From the NCBI GenBank assembly GCA_003156595.1, contig PMHH01000148.1, positions 2,710 to 42,655 of the forward strand: a stretch of DNA of 39,946 nucleotides, read 5' to 3'. Positions 22,625 to 29,282 of the stretch are shown here, piece after piece. The stretch is from Acidimicrobiaceae bacterium (GTDB taxonomy: Bacteria > Actinomycetota > Acidimicrobiia > Acidimicrobiales > Palsa-688). The notes beneath the pieces are model-generated. The model saw only the letters and a program-made list of their open reading frames with translations. It ran no database searches and was not told the origin of the DNA. Numbering within the stretch: position 1 is the first letter of the stretch; the number at the start of each line of letters is the position of its first letter. The translations under genes and the position numbers were made by a program.

Positions 22625-23728
22625 TCAGAGGTCGAATTCCACGTCACCAACAGGGACGCTGACGCAGATCCGGACGTCGGCTCCGGCGCCGCTGGTCAGC
22701 TCTCCGGTGACGATGTCCCGCACGGTCCCCGCCTGCAGCGGGCAGGCGCAGGTGTGGCAGATTCCCATCCGGCAGCCGGACGCCGGCCGTAGCCCGGCGG
22801 CTTCGGCCTGCTGGAGCACCGTCCGGCCGTCGCTGGGAACCGATGTCGAGCTGGCCGCGAACCGTAAGCTGCCGCCAACGGACCCGGCCTCGGCCAGCAC
22901 CTGCTCCAGCGCGAACGCTTCAGTATGCAACTGTTTACCAATGCCCCGTTGCGCGAAGATCTCTTCTACTGCAGCCATCAGGGGCGCCGGACCGCAAACG
23001 TATGCCTCCGCGGCTGCCCACGACGCGTCGATGTCTGCCAGCTGGGCCAGGTCGACAAAGCCATCCAGGTCGCCGGTCCCCGGCTCGTCCGTGAAGACCC
23101 GGATCAGACGAATGTTCGGGTGGGCCGCCGCCAGCGCGTCCAGCTCCGATCGGTAGGTCATGTCATCCGACCGCAGGGCATAGTGCACGAAGGTGATTGG
23201 CCCGGTGTGGCCCTCCTCGCAGAGCGTCCGGAGCATTGACAGCACCGGCGTGATGCCGCTCCCGCCACTAATGAGCAACAGACGGCTCGGCCGGAGCGCA
23301 GGCATCGTGAACGCACCCTGGGCCGGGCTGAGCCCCACCACCAGGCCAGGCTGGGCGTGCTCGACAAGGAAGTTGCTTACGGTGCCGTGGGGATGGGCTT
23401 TGACGGTCAACTCGAAGTGTCGGCTCGCCGCGGCCGCCGAGCTGGCCATGGAGTAGCACCTGGTATGCCGCACGCCATCGATCTCCACGGTCAACTGGGT
23501 GTGCTGACCAGCCCGGAACCCTCTCCAGTTGCGATTGGGGTCGATCGTGAGGGTGACCGTATTGTCCGTCTGCCGCCGGACCAACGCCACCCGGCCACGC
23601 ACCTCAGTCGTCGACCACGTGGGGGCGACCAACTCCACATAGCGGTCCACACCGTGGGGCGTGGCAGCCATGTCGGCCACCCGGACTGCTCGCTGGACGG
23701 CCCGCCAAGACCTGGTTTCAGTGAACAT
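22625..23728 (-). CDS. Ferredoxin-NADP reductase/2Fe-2S oxidoreductase, desaturase partner (DesC/Rv3230c-like)
   Basis: A 367-residue electron donor that moves electrons from NAD(P)H through FAD and a plant-type 2Fe-2S centre to the desaturase. The FAD region is visible (RCYSMAS at 90-96), as are the nucleotide-binding GGSGITP (155-161) and CGPAPLM (245-251). The C-terminal ferredoxin domain has cysteines 319, 324, 327 and 355 (SGCRMGICHTCACP...RICV). ATG 23728 is preferred over the track's TTG 23746. It is transcribed away from the TetR regulator and leads directly into the desaturase, forming a two-gene operon. The upstream inverted repeats overlap its start. Confidence 0.93.
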   Translation of the reverse strand: MFTETRSWRAVQRAVRVADMAATPHGVDRYVELVAPTWSTTEVRGRVALVRRQTDNTVTLTIDPNRNWRGFRAGQHTQLTVEIDGVRHTRCYSMASSAAAASRHFELTVKAHPHGTVSNFLVEHAQPGLVVGLSPAQGAFTMPALRPSRLLLISGGSGITPVLSMLRTLCEEGHTGPITFVHYALRSDDMTYRSELDALAAAHPNIRLIRVFTDEPGTGDLDGFVDLAQLADIDASWAAAEAYVCGPAPLMAAVEEIFAQRGIGKQLHTEAFALEQVLAEAGSVGGSLRFAASSTSVPSDGRTVLQQAEAAGLRPASGCRMGICHTCACPLQAGTVRDIVTGELTSGAGADVRICVSVPVGDVEFDL

Positions 23729-23770
23729 ATGTATACTCTTACCCAATAGTGTACGATTGTCAACTGAAAC
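23715..23770. promoter_or_regulatory. Nested inverted repeats in the divergent reductase/TetR promoter region
   Basis: The spacer between the divergent reductase and TetR genes holds an outer 8-bp inverted repeat, GTTTCAGT (23715-23722) with ACTGAAAC (23763-23770). Inside it is an inner imperfect repeat, GTATACT (23731-23737) with AGTGTAC (23747-23753). On the minus strand TTGACA is followed by TATAC-like sequence before ATG 23728; on the plus strand TATACT could be a -10 for the regulator. This is a plausible operator for the adjacent FabR/DesT-like protein. Confidence 0.55.
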
Positions 23771-23804
23771 AGCGTGTGAAACCTGTCATACCCCGAAGGG
23801 TGAC

Positions 23805-24455
23805 ATGCCGGCTTCTCGACCCAGAACAAGGACCCACACCCGGGCTCGGTCCCGCGACGAGCACAAGGAGCTGACCCGCCAGGCGTTGCTGCGCGCCGCT
23901 CTTCGGCTGCTGTCCCGCAACAGCTTCGACAGCATCAGCCTGCGGGAGGTGACCCGGGAAGCGGGTATCACGCCCACCGCCTTCTACCGCCACTTCGAGG
24001 ATATGGAAGAGCTGGGCCTGGTGCTGGTCGAGGACTCGTTCGGCTCCCTGCGGGGCATGCTCCGAGAGGCTCGGTCCGACCCGGCGATGGCGGACGACGC
24101 CATACGGCGGTCCGTCCAGACCGTCGTCAACCACGTCAACGACCACGAAGCGCACATGCGCTTCATCGCCCGGGAACGCCACGGAGGGGTGCGGCGCATC
24201 CGGAGGGCGATCGAACGGGAGTTGGAGCTGTTCGCCAACGAGCTGGCCCTGGACCTGTCGGCCTTTCCTATCGTGCACGGCTGGGACAGCGACGACCGGC
24301 GCATGCTGGCGGAGCTGATCGTGGAGGTGATGGTGGCCGCGGCTGCTGACCTGGTGGACTCCGATCCCGCTACTCATCCGACCCGGGTCAAGCGGGCCGA
24401 GCGCCAGTTGCGCCTGGTCACTCTGGGGACACTCGCCTGGCGCCCCAAGCGTTAG
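23805..24455 (+). CDS. FabR/DesT-like TetR family regulator of desaturation
   Basis: A 216-residue TetR regulator. The helix-turn-helix region reads FDSISLREVTREAGITPTAFYRHFEDMEELGLVLVEDSFGSLRGMLREAR, which closely follows the FabR/DesT pattern (LREVAREAGI.PTSFYRHF..V.ELG). These proteins sense acyl-CoA or acyl-ACP saturation state. The divergent neighbour is a reductase-desaturase operon, the same layout as Pseudomonas desT-desCB, so repression of that operon is the likely role (inference). ATG 23805 has AAGGGTG a few bases upstream; the track start at 23661 includes the promoter and part of the opposite gene. The N-terminus is Arg/Thr-rich. Its stop lies in a 36-bp tandem duplication. Confidence 0.88.
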   Translation: MPASRPRTRTHTRARSRDEHKELTRQALLRAALRLLSRNSFDSISLREVTREAGITPTAFYRHFEDMEELGLVLVEDSFGSLRGMLREARSDPAMADDAIRRSVQTVVNHVNDHEAHMRFIARERHGGVRRIRRAIERELELFANELALDLSAFPIVHGWDSDDRRMLAELIVEVMVAAAADLVDSDPATHPTRVKRAERQLRLVTLGTLAWRPKR

Positions 24456-24516
24456 CCGGCCCTCCCGCCGGCGGCGTCAACCAAGCGTTAGCCGGCCCGC
24501 CCGCCGGCGGCGTCAA
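24445..24516. repeat. 36-bp tandem duplication across convergent gene ends
   Basis: Two adjacent 36-base copies starting CCAAGCGTTAGCCGGCC (24445-24480 and 24481-24516) differ at one base. The first carries the TetR stop codon. The second carries a duplicate of those last codons and ends in the WS/DGAT stop. Each copy holds a short GCCGGC...GCCGGC stem that might act as a bidirectional terminator. Confidence 0.9.
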
Positions 24517-25937
24517 CCGAGCGTCTCGTCGAAGCCGGCCCGCAGGCAGTCGATCAGGACGCCCGGGTCGGAGATGGACACCGGATCCATGTTGACCCCG
24601 ATATGCACGGTGTCGACGTGGCTGAGCAGGGTGAGGTTGAGGCCGGCGCCTCCTCTGGGGCCGATGGGGACGATCTGCTCGACCCTGGCCCCGCCCAGAT
24701 AGAGGTCGACCGGCGATCCAGGGACGTTGGACGCCATCATGTCGGTCGCATCGAGCAAGCCGGTGATCAGGCGCATCGATCCCGGGATGCGCCGGAGCAT
24801 TCCGGTGGCCTGCTCGAGAAGGTCGAGCACGGGCGGGTGGCAGGCGGCAATGACCAGTTCGTGCAGGAGCCGTATGCGCTCCACCGGGTCGAGGAGCTGT
24901 AACGGGGCGTGGACAAGGGTCGGGGCGAACTGGTTGCGCATGTCGGCCTCGGTGCCGCCACCGCGGGTGCTGACCGGGATCCCCAGCCGCAGCGACGCGG
25001 GATGGGATCCCCGCTTGGCGTGATACAAGCGCAGCCCGCCCAGCGCGGCGGCCAGGAAGACATCATTGACCGTGCCTCCGGCCCGCCGGGCGGCCTGGCG
25101 GAGGTCCGAGAGTGGGAAGGCCATGGCACCCAGCCGAGCGCCCGCTGACCGGCCCGCCAGGATGGGGCTGGCGGGGCGACTGGCCGCTCGGGCCAGAGAC
25201 TGCAGGGCGTGCGCCAACTCGAGAGTGGCTTCGGCGCGCGGCTGCGGATCAACGACTGCGTCGCGGATCGCGGTCGTGGCCCAGGGAAGGACGCGGCGGG
25301 CCAACTCGACGCTGCGTCCGGCTTCGAACGCCAGGTCGTCCCACATGCGACCGAGCCGTGGTGCACGGTCCGGCTCGGGGAGCCGAGGCAACGCGCCGTC
25401 CGGGGGCGGGTGGCGCTCGAGGTCGAACAGCTGTGCGGCCAGCTTCACCGCTCCGAGTCCGTCGGTGAAGGTGTGGTGCAGCTTGACGACCAGGGCCGCA
25501 CCGCCGCCCGGGTAGCCGTCCGACTCACCGCCGGGGCCCTCCATCAGCAGCATCTGCCACGGTGGCCGGTCCCGCTCGAACGGGCCCGCCGCCAGCGGCT
25601 CCGCGGCGCGCAACAACTCGGGCAGGGAGACCGGGCTGGGGGCGGCCACCCTGATCAGGTGGTGCTCCATGTCGAACTCGGGATCCGGCTCCCAGCGAGG
25701 TGGAACCGTGGGGAGCAGGCCAGCCGCAACCCGATCCCGGAGGCGGGGCAGGCGCCGGGACAGGCGGTCGACCCGGCGGGCCACGGCGACCGGGTCGGGG
25801 CGTTGGTCGAAGGTGACCAACACGGTGATGGTGGACCTGAGCGCCGGATCGTGCTCCTCGAGGCGCCACAGCAGGGCCTCCAGGTCCGACATGCGGCCAT
25901 CGAAGCGGAGCCCGTCCTCCTCCTTCGTGTGCGTCAT
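24513..25937 (-). CDS. WS/DGAT family O-acyltransferase
   Basis: Wax ester synthase/diacylglycerol acyltransferase family, which makes storage lipids from acyl-CoA. The 474-residue protein has the catalytic HHxxxDG motif as HHTFTDG (154-160) in VVKLHHTFTDGLGAVKLA. It also has the later family segments GTVNDVFLAAALGGLRLYH, GIPVSTRG and the DMMASNVPGSPVDLYLGG region near the C-terminus. Length fits the family. It follows the acyl carrier protein gene by 79 bases on the same strand, an unusual pairing that hints at use of acyl-ACP or at shared regulation (inference). Its stop falls in a duplicated segment shared with the convergent TetR gene. Confidence 0.92.
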   Translation of the reverse strand: MTHTKEEDGLRFDGRMSDLEALLWRLEEHDPALRSTITVLVTFDQRPDPVAVARRVDRLSRRLPRLRDRVAAGLLPTVPPRWEPDPEFDMEHHLIRVAAPSPVSLPELLRAAEPLAAGPFERDRPPWQMLLMEGPGGESDGYPGGGAALVVKLHHTFTDGLGAVKLAAQLFDLERHPPPDGALPRLPEPDRAPRLGRMWDDLAFEAGRSVELARRVLPWATTAIRDAVVDPQPRAEATLELAHALQSLARAASRPASPILAGRSAGARLGAMAFPLSDLRQAARRAGGTVNDVFLAAALGGLRLYHAKRGSHPASLRLGIPVSTRGGGTEADMRNQFAPTLVHAPLQLLDPVERIRLLHELVIAACHPPVLDLLEQATGMLRRIPGSMRLITGLLDATDMMASNVPGSPVDLYLGGARVEQIVPIGPRGGAGLNLTLLSHVDTVHIGVNMDPVSISDPGVLIDCLRAGFDETLG

Positions 25938-26016
25938 CCGGCGATGCTAGCGAGCGCCCGAGCCCCCTCAGAACGGGGTCATAGACGGGCGGTTGCCGTC
26001 GTCGCGCCGGTCCCAG

Positions 26017-26262
26017 TTACACGCCGACGAGTTCGGCGACCAAGTCGAACGCCTGGCCCACCGTCGCCAACTGCTCAGGGTCGACGTCGGGGATCTTGAT
26101 GGCGAAGGCGTCGTTGAGGGCCAGGGTGATCTCGACGACGGCGAGACTGTCAGCGTCGAGGTCCTCCCGCCAGCGGGCGTCGGCGCGCACCTCCGCCGGC
26201 TCGATGTCGAGGACCTCCGCCACACAGTCCTGGAAGGTGTTGAACGCATCGCCTCGGTCCAT
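26017..26262 (-). CDS. Acyl carrier protein
   Basis: An 81-residue acidic four-helix carrier. The phosphopantetheine attachment Ser is Ser39 in the motif DADSLAVVE, followed by the recognition helix II (EITLALNDAFAIKIPD). It carries growing chains in fatty acid synthesis. It is divergent from fabI, with 45 bases between starts, and upstream of the WS/DGAT gene. Its surroundings (FabI, FabG, FabZ, FabF) argue for a FAS-II ACP rather than a polyketide or peptide carrier. I leave the symbol empty because acpP cannot be told from a second ACP here. Confidence 0.92.
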   Translation of the reverse strand: MDRGDAFNTFQDCVAEVLDIEPAEVRADARWREDLDADSLAVVEITLALNDAFAIKIPDVDPEQLATVGQAFDLVAELVGV

Positions 26263-26307
26263 CTCTCTAACGTACCGCCTCGCCCACCCCGCCTAGGGTG
26301 ACAGGGC

Positions 26308-27084
26308 ATGTCTGGACTGTTGGATGGAAAGCGGATCGTGGTAACCGGAGTGCTGACCGACGACTCGCTGGCGTACGCGGTCGCCGACCTGGCTCAGGTC
26401 GAGGGGGCGGAGGTGGTGCTTACCGGCGCCGGCCGGGGCCTGTCACTCACTCGCCGCGTGGCCCGCCACCTGTCTACACCTCCCGACGTACTCGAACTCG
26501 ACGTCACCGTCCCCGGGCACGTCGAGACGGTCGCCGACGAACTGCGAACGCGGTGGGGTGCGATCGACGGGGTGCTCCACTCCATCGGGTTCGCGCCGGC
26601 AGCCTGTATAGGCGGCGGATTCCTCGACGCCGAGTGGGACGACGTGAAGGTGGCGCTGGAGATCTCCGCCTTTTCACTCAAGCTCCTGGCGGTCGGCTTG
26701 CGGCCGCTGCTGCAGGCCGCCGGCGGAGGGTCGGTGGTCGGCTTGGACTTCGATGCCACCGTGGCCTGGCCGGGCTACGACTGGATGGGCGTCGCCAAAG
26801 CCGCGCTCGAGTCCACAGCCCGATACCTCGCCCGCGACCTCGGCCCCGACAGGATCCGGGTCGACCTGGTGGCAGCCGGGCCTATCAAGACCATGGCCGC
26901 CAAGTCGATCCCGGGGTTCGCCCGCTTCGAGGAGGTGTGGGACGAACGGGCCCCCCTCGGTTGGAATGTCGCCGACCCGGCGCCGGTGGCCCGGGCGTGC
27001 GTGGCCCTTCTCTCGGACTGGTTTCCGGCGACCACCGGCGAGATGGTGCATGTCGACGGCGGGTTCCACGCCATGGGGGTTTGA
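26308..27084 (+). CDS. fabI: Enoyl-ACP reductase, FabI/InhA-like
   Basis: NADH-dependent reduction of trans-2-enoyl-ACP, the last step of each FAS-II elongation round. The 258-residue SDR-fold protein starts LLDGKRIVVTGVLTDDSLA, with the divergent nucleotide-binding loop typical of FabI and InhA. The catalytic pair is Tyr157 and Lys164 (YDWMGVAKAALES), in the Y-x6-K spacing that separates enoyl reductases from FabG. The later AAGPIKTMAAKSIPGF loop is the substrate-binding loop with the FabI-type T-M-A-A. It is followed by fabG after 18 bases and fabZ, so it opens a three-gene operon. Confidence 0.93.
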   Translation: MSGLLDGKRIVVTGVLTDDSLAYAVADLAQVEGAEVVLTGAGRGLSLTRRVARHLSTPPDVLELDVTVPGHVETVADELRTRWGAIDGVLHSIGFAPAACIGGGFLDAEWDDVKVALEISAFSLKLLAVGLRPLLQAAGGGSVVGLDFDATVAWPGYDWMGVAKAALESTARYLARDLGPDRIRVDLVAAGPIKTMAAKSIPGFARFEEVWDERAPLGWNVADPAPVARACVALLSDWFPATTGEMVHVDGGFHAMGV

Positions 27085-27102
27085 AAAACGACCGGTGTCG
27101 AC

Positions 27103-27825
27103 GTGGGTCCATCCCCCAACCCGACTGGACGGGTTGTGCTCGTCACTGGGGGCAACCGCGGCATCGGGCTGGCCATCGCCCGGGCCTTCGCTGATGCGGG
27201 GGACCGAGTAGCCGTAACCCACCGGGCTGAGCCGGTCGACGGTTTTCTATCCGTGCGCTGCGACGTGACCTCGGGTGAGCAGGTCGAAGCCGCCTTCAGT
27301 GCAGTCGAGGCGGAGCTCGGGCCGGTCGAGATCCTGGTATCCAATGCCGGGGTCACCGCCGACGGGTTGCTGTTGTCGATGAAGGAGGAAGCCTGGTCGC
27401 GCGTCATCGACGCCAACCTCACCGGCGCCTACCGGGTGGCGCGCCGGGCCACGTCGAAGATGATCCGGGCCCGCCGGGGGCGGATCATCTTTATCTCCTC
27501 GGTGGTGGCGCTCACGGGCTCGCCAGGCCAGACCAACTACGCGGCCTCCAAGGCCGGACTGATCGGCTTCGCCCGATCGCTGGCACGCGAGATCGGCGGC
27601 CGAGGCGTTACCGTCAACGTCGTGACCCCCGGCTTCGTCACTACCGACATGACCGCGGCCTTGTCCGAAGCTCGCCAAGCCGAGATCGTCGAGCAGATCC
27701 CGCTGCGGCGGATGGCCAACCCCGAGGAAGTGGCCGGCGCAGTCACCTGGCTGGCATCGGATGCGGCGAGCTACATCACCGGGGCGGTGATCCCGGTCGA
27801 CGGCGGTCTCGGCATGGGGCACTGA
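27103..27825 (+). CDS. fabG: 3-oxoacyl-ACP reductase
   Basis: NADPH-dependent reduction of 3-oxoacyl-ACP in FAS-II. The 240-residue SDR has the Rossmann motif VTGGNRGIG near residue 15, NAG at about residue 83, and the catalytic Ser (IIFISSVVAL) with Tyr146 and Lys150 (NYAASKAG). It ends TGAVIPVDGGLGMGH, as FabG proteins do. It resembles mycobacterial MabA, which neighbours InhA; here the order is enoyl reductase first. The start is GTG 27103. The stop overlaps the fabZ start (TGATG), indicating translational coupling. Confidence 0.92.
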   Translation: MGPSPNPTGRVVLVTGGNRGIGLAIARAFADAGDRVAVTHRAEPVDGFLSVRCDVTSGEQVEAAFSAVEAELGPVEILVSNAGVTADGLLLSMKEEAWSRVIDANLTGAYRVARRATSKMIRARRGRIIFISSVVALTGSPGQTNYAASKAGLIGFARSLAREIGGRGVTVNVVTPGFVTTDMTAALSEARQAEIVEQIPLRRMANPEEVAGAVTWLASDAASYITGAVIPVDGGLGMGH

Positions 27826-28253
27826 TGGCGGGCCTGCCCCGGCCCGATGAGGTGCTGCCTCACCGCCCGCCGTTCCTGTTTGTCGACGAGGTGACCGAGA
27901 TGGTGCCGTCGCGCTCCGCGACCGGGCGGTGGCACCTAACCGGCGACGAGGCCTTCTTCGCCGGCCACTTCCCCGGCCGGCCCACCCTGCCGGGCGTGCT
28001 GATGGTCGAGGCCCTGGCCCAGCTCGGAGGGATCGCCCTCCTGTCCGACGAGCGCTACGCCGGCAAGCTGCCCCTCTTCGGAGGGATCGACAAGGCCCGC
28101 TTCCGTCGCCAGGTCAGCCCCGGCGACACCCTCGACCTGTACGTCGAGCTCGACCAGCTCGGATCGAGTGCGGGCAAAGGCCACGGCACAGCGCGCGTCG
28201 GCGACAAGGTGGCATGCGAGGTGAGCATGCTCTACGTGATCGTCAGGCAATAG
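27825..28253 (+). CDS. fabZ: 3-hydroxyacyl-ACP dehydratase FabZ
   Basis: Dehydrates (3R)-hydroxyacyl-ACP to trans-2-enoyl-ACP, feeding FabI. The 142-residue hotdog protein has [15 protein letters not shown], the catalytic His48 in [12 protein letters not shown] and Glu62 in [11 protein letters not shown], then [12 protein letters not shown]. All match FabZ rather than FabA. It overlaps the fabG stop by one base. A 28-bp hairpin starts 17 bases after its stop and probably marks the end of the operon. Using a single-domain FabZ, not the mycobacterial HadABC set, separates this organism from mycolic-acid producers (inference). Confidence 0.92.
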   Translation: MAGLPRPDEVLPHRPPFLFVDEVTEMVPSRSATGRWHLTGDEAFFAGHFPGRPTLPGVLMVEALAQLGGIALLSDERYAGKLPLFGGIDKARFRRQVSPGDTLDLYVELDQLGSSAGKGHGTARVGDKVACEVSMLYVIVRQ

Positions 28254-28269
28254 CGGCTGCCGGTCCTGC

Positions 28270-28339
28270 GAGGGATCCAGGTCCATCGAGTTGCGGACCC
28301 GGATCAACGAGGTCCGCAACTCGATGGACTGGATCCCTC
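28270..28339. repeat. 28-bp stem hairpin downstream of fabZ
   Basis: Bases 28270-28279 plus 28281-28298 pair with 28312-28339, with a single bulged G at 28280 and a 13-base loop (28299-28311). The inner 18 bp (GTCCATCGAGTTGCGGAC) are perfect. It lies 17 bases past the fabZ stop, where a terminator is expected, but the stem is much longer than usual and no T-tract follows. Confidence 0.85.
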
Positions 28340-28427
28340 CTATCACTCCAAATCGCTGGCTGCCAAACGAACCACAATGCGCTCACCGCGCATATAGATA
28401 TTTGCTTTTATAAGCAGGTGGCCAGGG
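28340..28427. other. AT-rich patch between fabZ and the toxin locus, no gene seen
   Basis: Bases ~28388-28416 contain ATATAGATATTTGCTTTTAT, strikingly AT-rich beside GC-rich neighbours, with a small TGCTT/AAGCA stem (28403-28416). I see no coding frame in 28254-28580. This fits a junction of acquired DNA or a promoter-like segment, but nothing here proves either. Confidence 0.4.
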
Positions 28428-28505
28428 CGACCTAAGGGTAAGGGGGACAGGTGCAGTGGATTGCTGGTGTCGTTCATTCGCACCAGCAATCCACTGCGGC
28501 TGGAC
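28428..28505. repeat. Hairpin repeat A, left flank of the toxin-antitoxin locus
   Basis: The core is a perfect 17-bp stem, 28453-28469 (GCAGTGGATTGCTGGTG) with 28481-28497, and an 11-base loop TCGTTCATTCG. The flanks GGCGACCTAAGGGT and CGGCTGGACC recur around repeat B at 29193-29275, in the same orientation. Paired differences between the two copies preserve the helix. Confidence 0.88.
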
Positions 28506-28525
28506 CCGGCGGGTAACCCGCCGGG
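28505..28525. terminator. Short GC-rich hairpin, possible terminator
   Basis: CCCGGCGGG (28505-28513) pairs perfectly with CCCGCCGGG (28517-28525) across a TAA loop. It lies beyond the 3' end of the toxin gene and directly beside hairpin A. No clear T-tract follows on either strand, so termination is only a guess. Confidence 0.4.
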
Positions 28526-28580
28526 CGGTTTCGGCAGCGGATGGCTGGAAATCAGGTCAGGAGTGCCGACGCTGGCCCAG

Positions 28581-28892
28581 TCAGACGGCTAGGGCGATCC
28601 TGAGTGCGGCGTCGACTCGTGACAACTCATCCGCGCTAAGGAAACCAATCGAGGGCCCAAGCCGTTGAGGATCGACGGCCGTCGTCTGTTCGACCAGGAC
28701 GAGGGTCGGCTGACCGCTGAGATCTACCTCGGGACGAAAGACGGCCGGCCTCGCGGAGGTGGAGGTTGGTGCCACGAGCCAGGTCGAGAGGTGGAGGTCG
28801 TCGGATTGGACGACGACACAGAATCGCCTGCCACTCTGTTCACGTCCGCGAGTTGTGCGAGGCGCCTTCAAGGCAAAGACCTCACCACGCAC
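28581..28892 (-). CDS. MazF/PemK family toxin (endoribonuclease)
   Basis: A 103-residue protein of the MazF/PemK fold. These toxins cut RNA at short sequence motifs when the antitoxin is lost. It starts RGEVFAL, the family's RGDV/I-type opening, then GRRFCVVVQSDDLHLSTWLVAPTST, matching the (R/G)RP.VVVQ.D pattern, and later VLVEQTTAVDPQRLGPSIGFLSADELSRVDAAL, matching V..DQ...V....L....G.L. The GTG start lies 11 bases inside the antitoxin gene, so the two are coupled. The usual Asp before Gln is Glu here (VEQT). It sits between two related hairpins on the fabF strand. Confidence in the family is good; activity is untested. Confidence 0.85.
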   Translation of the reverse strand: MRGEVFALKAPRTTRGREQSGRRFCVVVQSDDLHLSTWLVAPTSTSARPAVFRPEVDLSGQPTLVLVEQTTAVDPQRLGPSIGFLSADELSRVDAALRIALAV

Positions 28893-29115
28893 GAAGCGAT
28901 TCCATGTCGGCGAGCACCCTCGCCATCTCTGCCCGGTCCTCTGGGTCGGCGGTTAGCGCTTCGGACTGGGCCCTAACGACTCGGCGTTGGCGAGCGACCG
29001 CAGCTTCTACCAGTGCCGAACGGATCGCCTCAGAGACCGGGGTGCCATCTGCGGTGAGAGCCTTCAGTGCCCGTTCGGTGTCGCTGTCTGGTCGGAAGGT
29101 GATGACTCGAGCCAT
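28882..29115 (-). CDS. Ribbon-helix-helix-like antitoxin
   Basis: A 77-residue protein preceding a MazF-type toxin. The N-terminus (ARVITFRPDSDTERALKALTADGTPVSEAIRSALVEAA) has the beta-strand then two-helix pattern of ribbon-helix-helix DNA-binding proteins. The C-terminal half is charged and helical (DPEDRAEMARVLADMESLRAW), as expected for the part that wraps the toxin. ATG 29115 has GGGAGGT about 11 bases upstream. An inverted repeat sits 21-39 bases before the start, suitable for self-repression. The exact antitoxin family name is uncertain. Confidence 0.78.
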   Translation of the reverse strand: MARVITFRPDSDTERALKALTADGTPVSEAIRSALVEAAVARQRRVVRAQSEALTADPEDRAEMARVLADMESLRAW

Positions 29116-29135
29116 GCCCGTATCCTACCTCCCTT

Positions 29136-29154
29136 GTGTTACTCAGCGTAATAC
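29136..29154. promoter_or_regulatory. Inverted repeat upstream of the antitoxin, candidate operator
   Basis: GTGTTAC (29136-29142) faces GTAATAC (29148-29154) across five bases, matching at six of seven positions. Location just upstream of the antitoxin start suits autoregulation by the toxin-antitoxin complex. No matching promoter elements were fixed. Confidence 0.45.
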
Positions 29155-29192
29155 CACGAGCCCGGCCGCCCAGGGCTGTCACAAGCGTGGCC

Positions 29193-29275
29193 GCGACGGC
29201 CTAGGGGTGAGGCGGGGCCAGGTGCGTGGGTTGCCGGTGTCGTTCATACGCGCCGGCAACCCACTGCGGCTGGAC
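29193..29275. repeat. Hairpin repeat B, right flank of the toxin-antitoxin locus
   Basis: A stem of 14 bp (29226-29239 with 29251-29264, one T-G wobble) and the 11-base loop TCGTTCATACG. Compared with repeat A, an A-T pair has become G-C, a T-A has become C-G, and another T-A has become T-G. The helix is kept while the sequence drifts. It lies between the antitoxin start and the fabF stop, about 770 bases from repeat A, in the same orientation. Confidence 0.88.
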
Positions 29276-29282
29276 CAGCCAA

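Noticed and set aside
28428-29275. Hairpins A and B as integron attC sites around a cassette
   Set aside because: They lack the RYYYAAC/GTTRRRY core sites and the extrahelical bases of attC, and no integrase is present.
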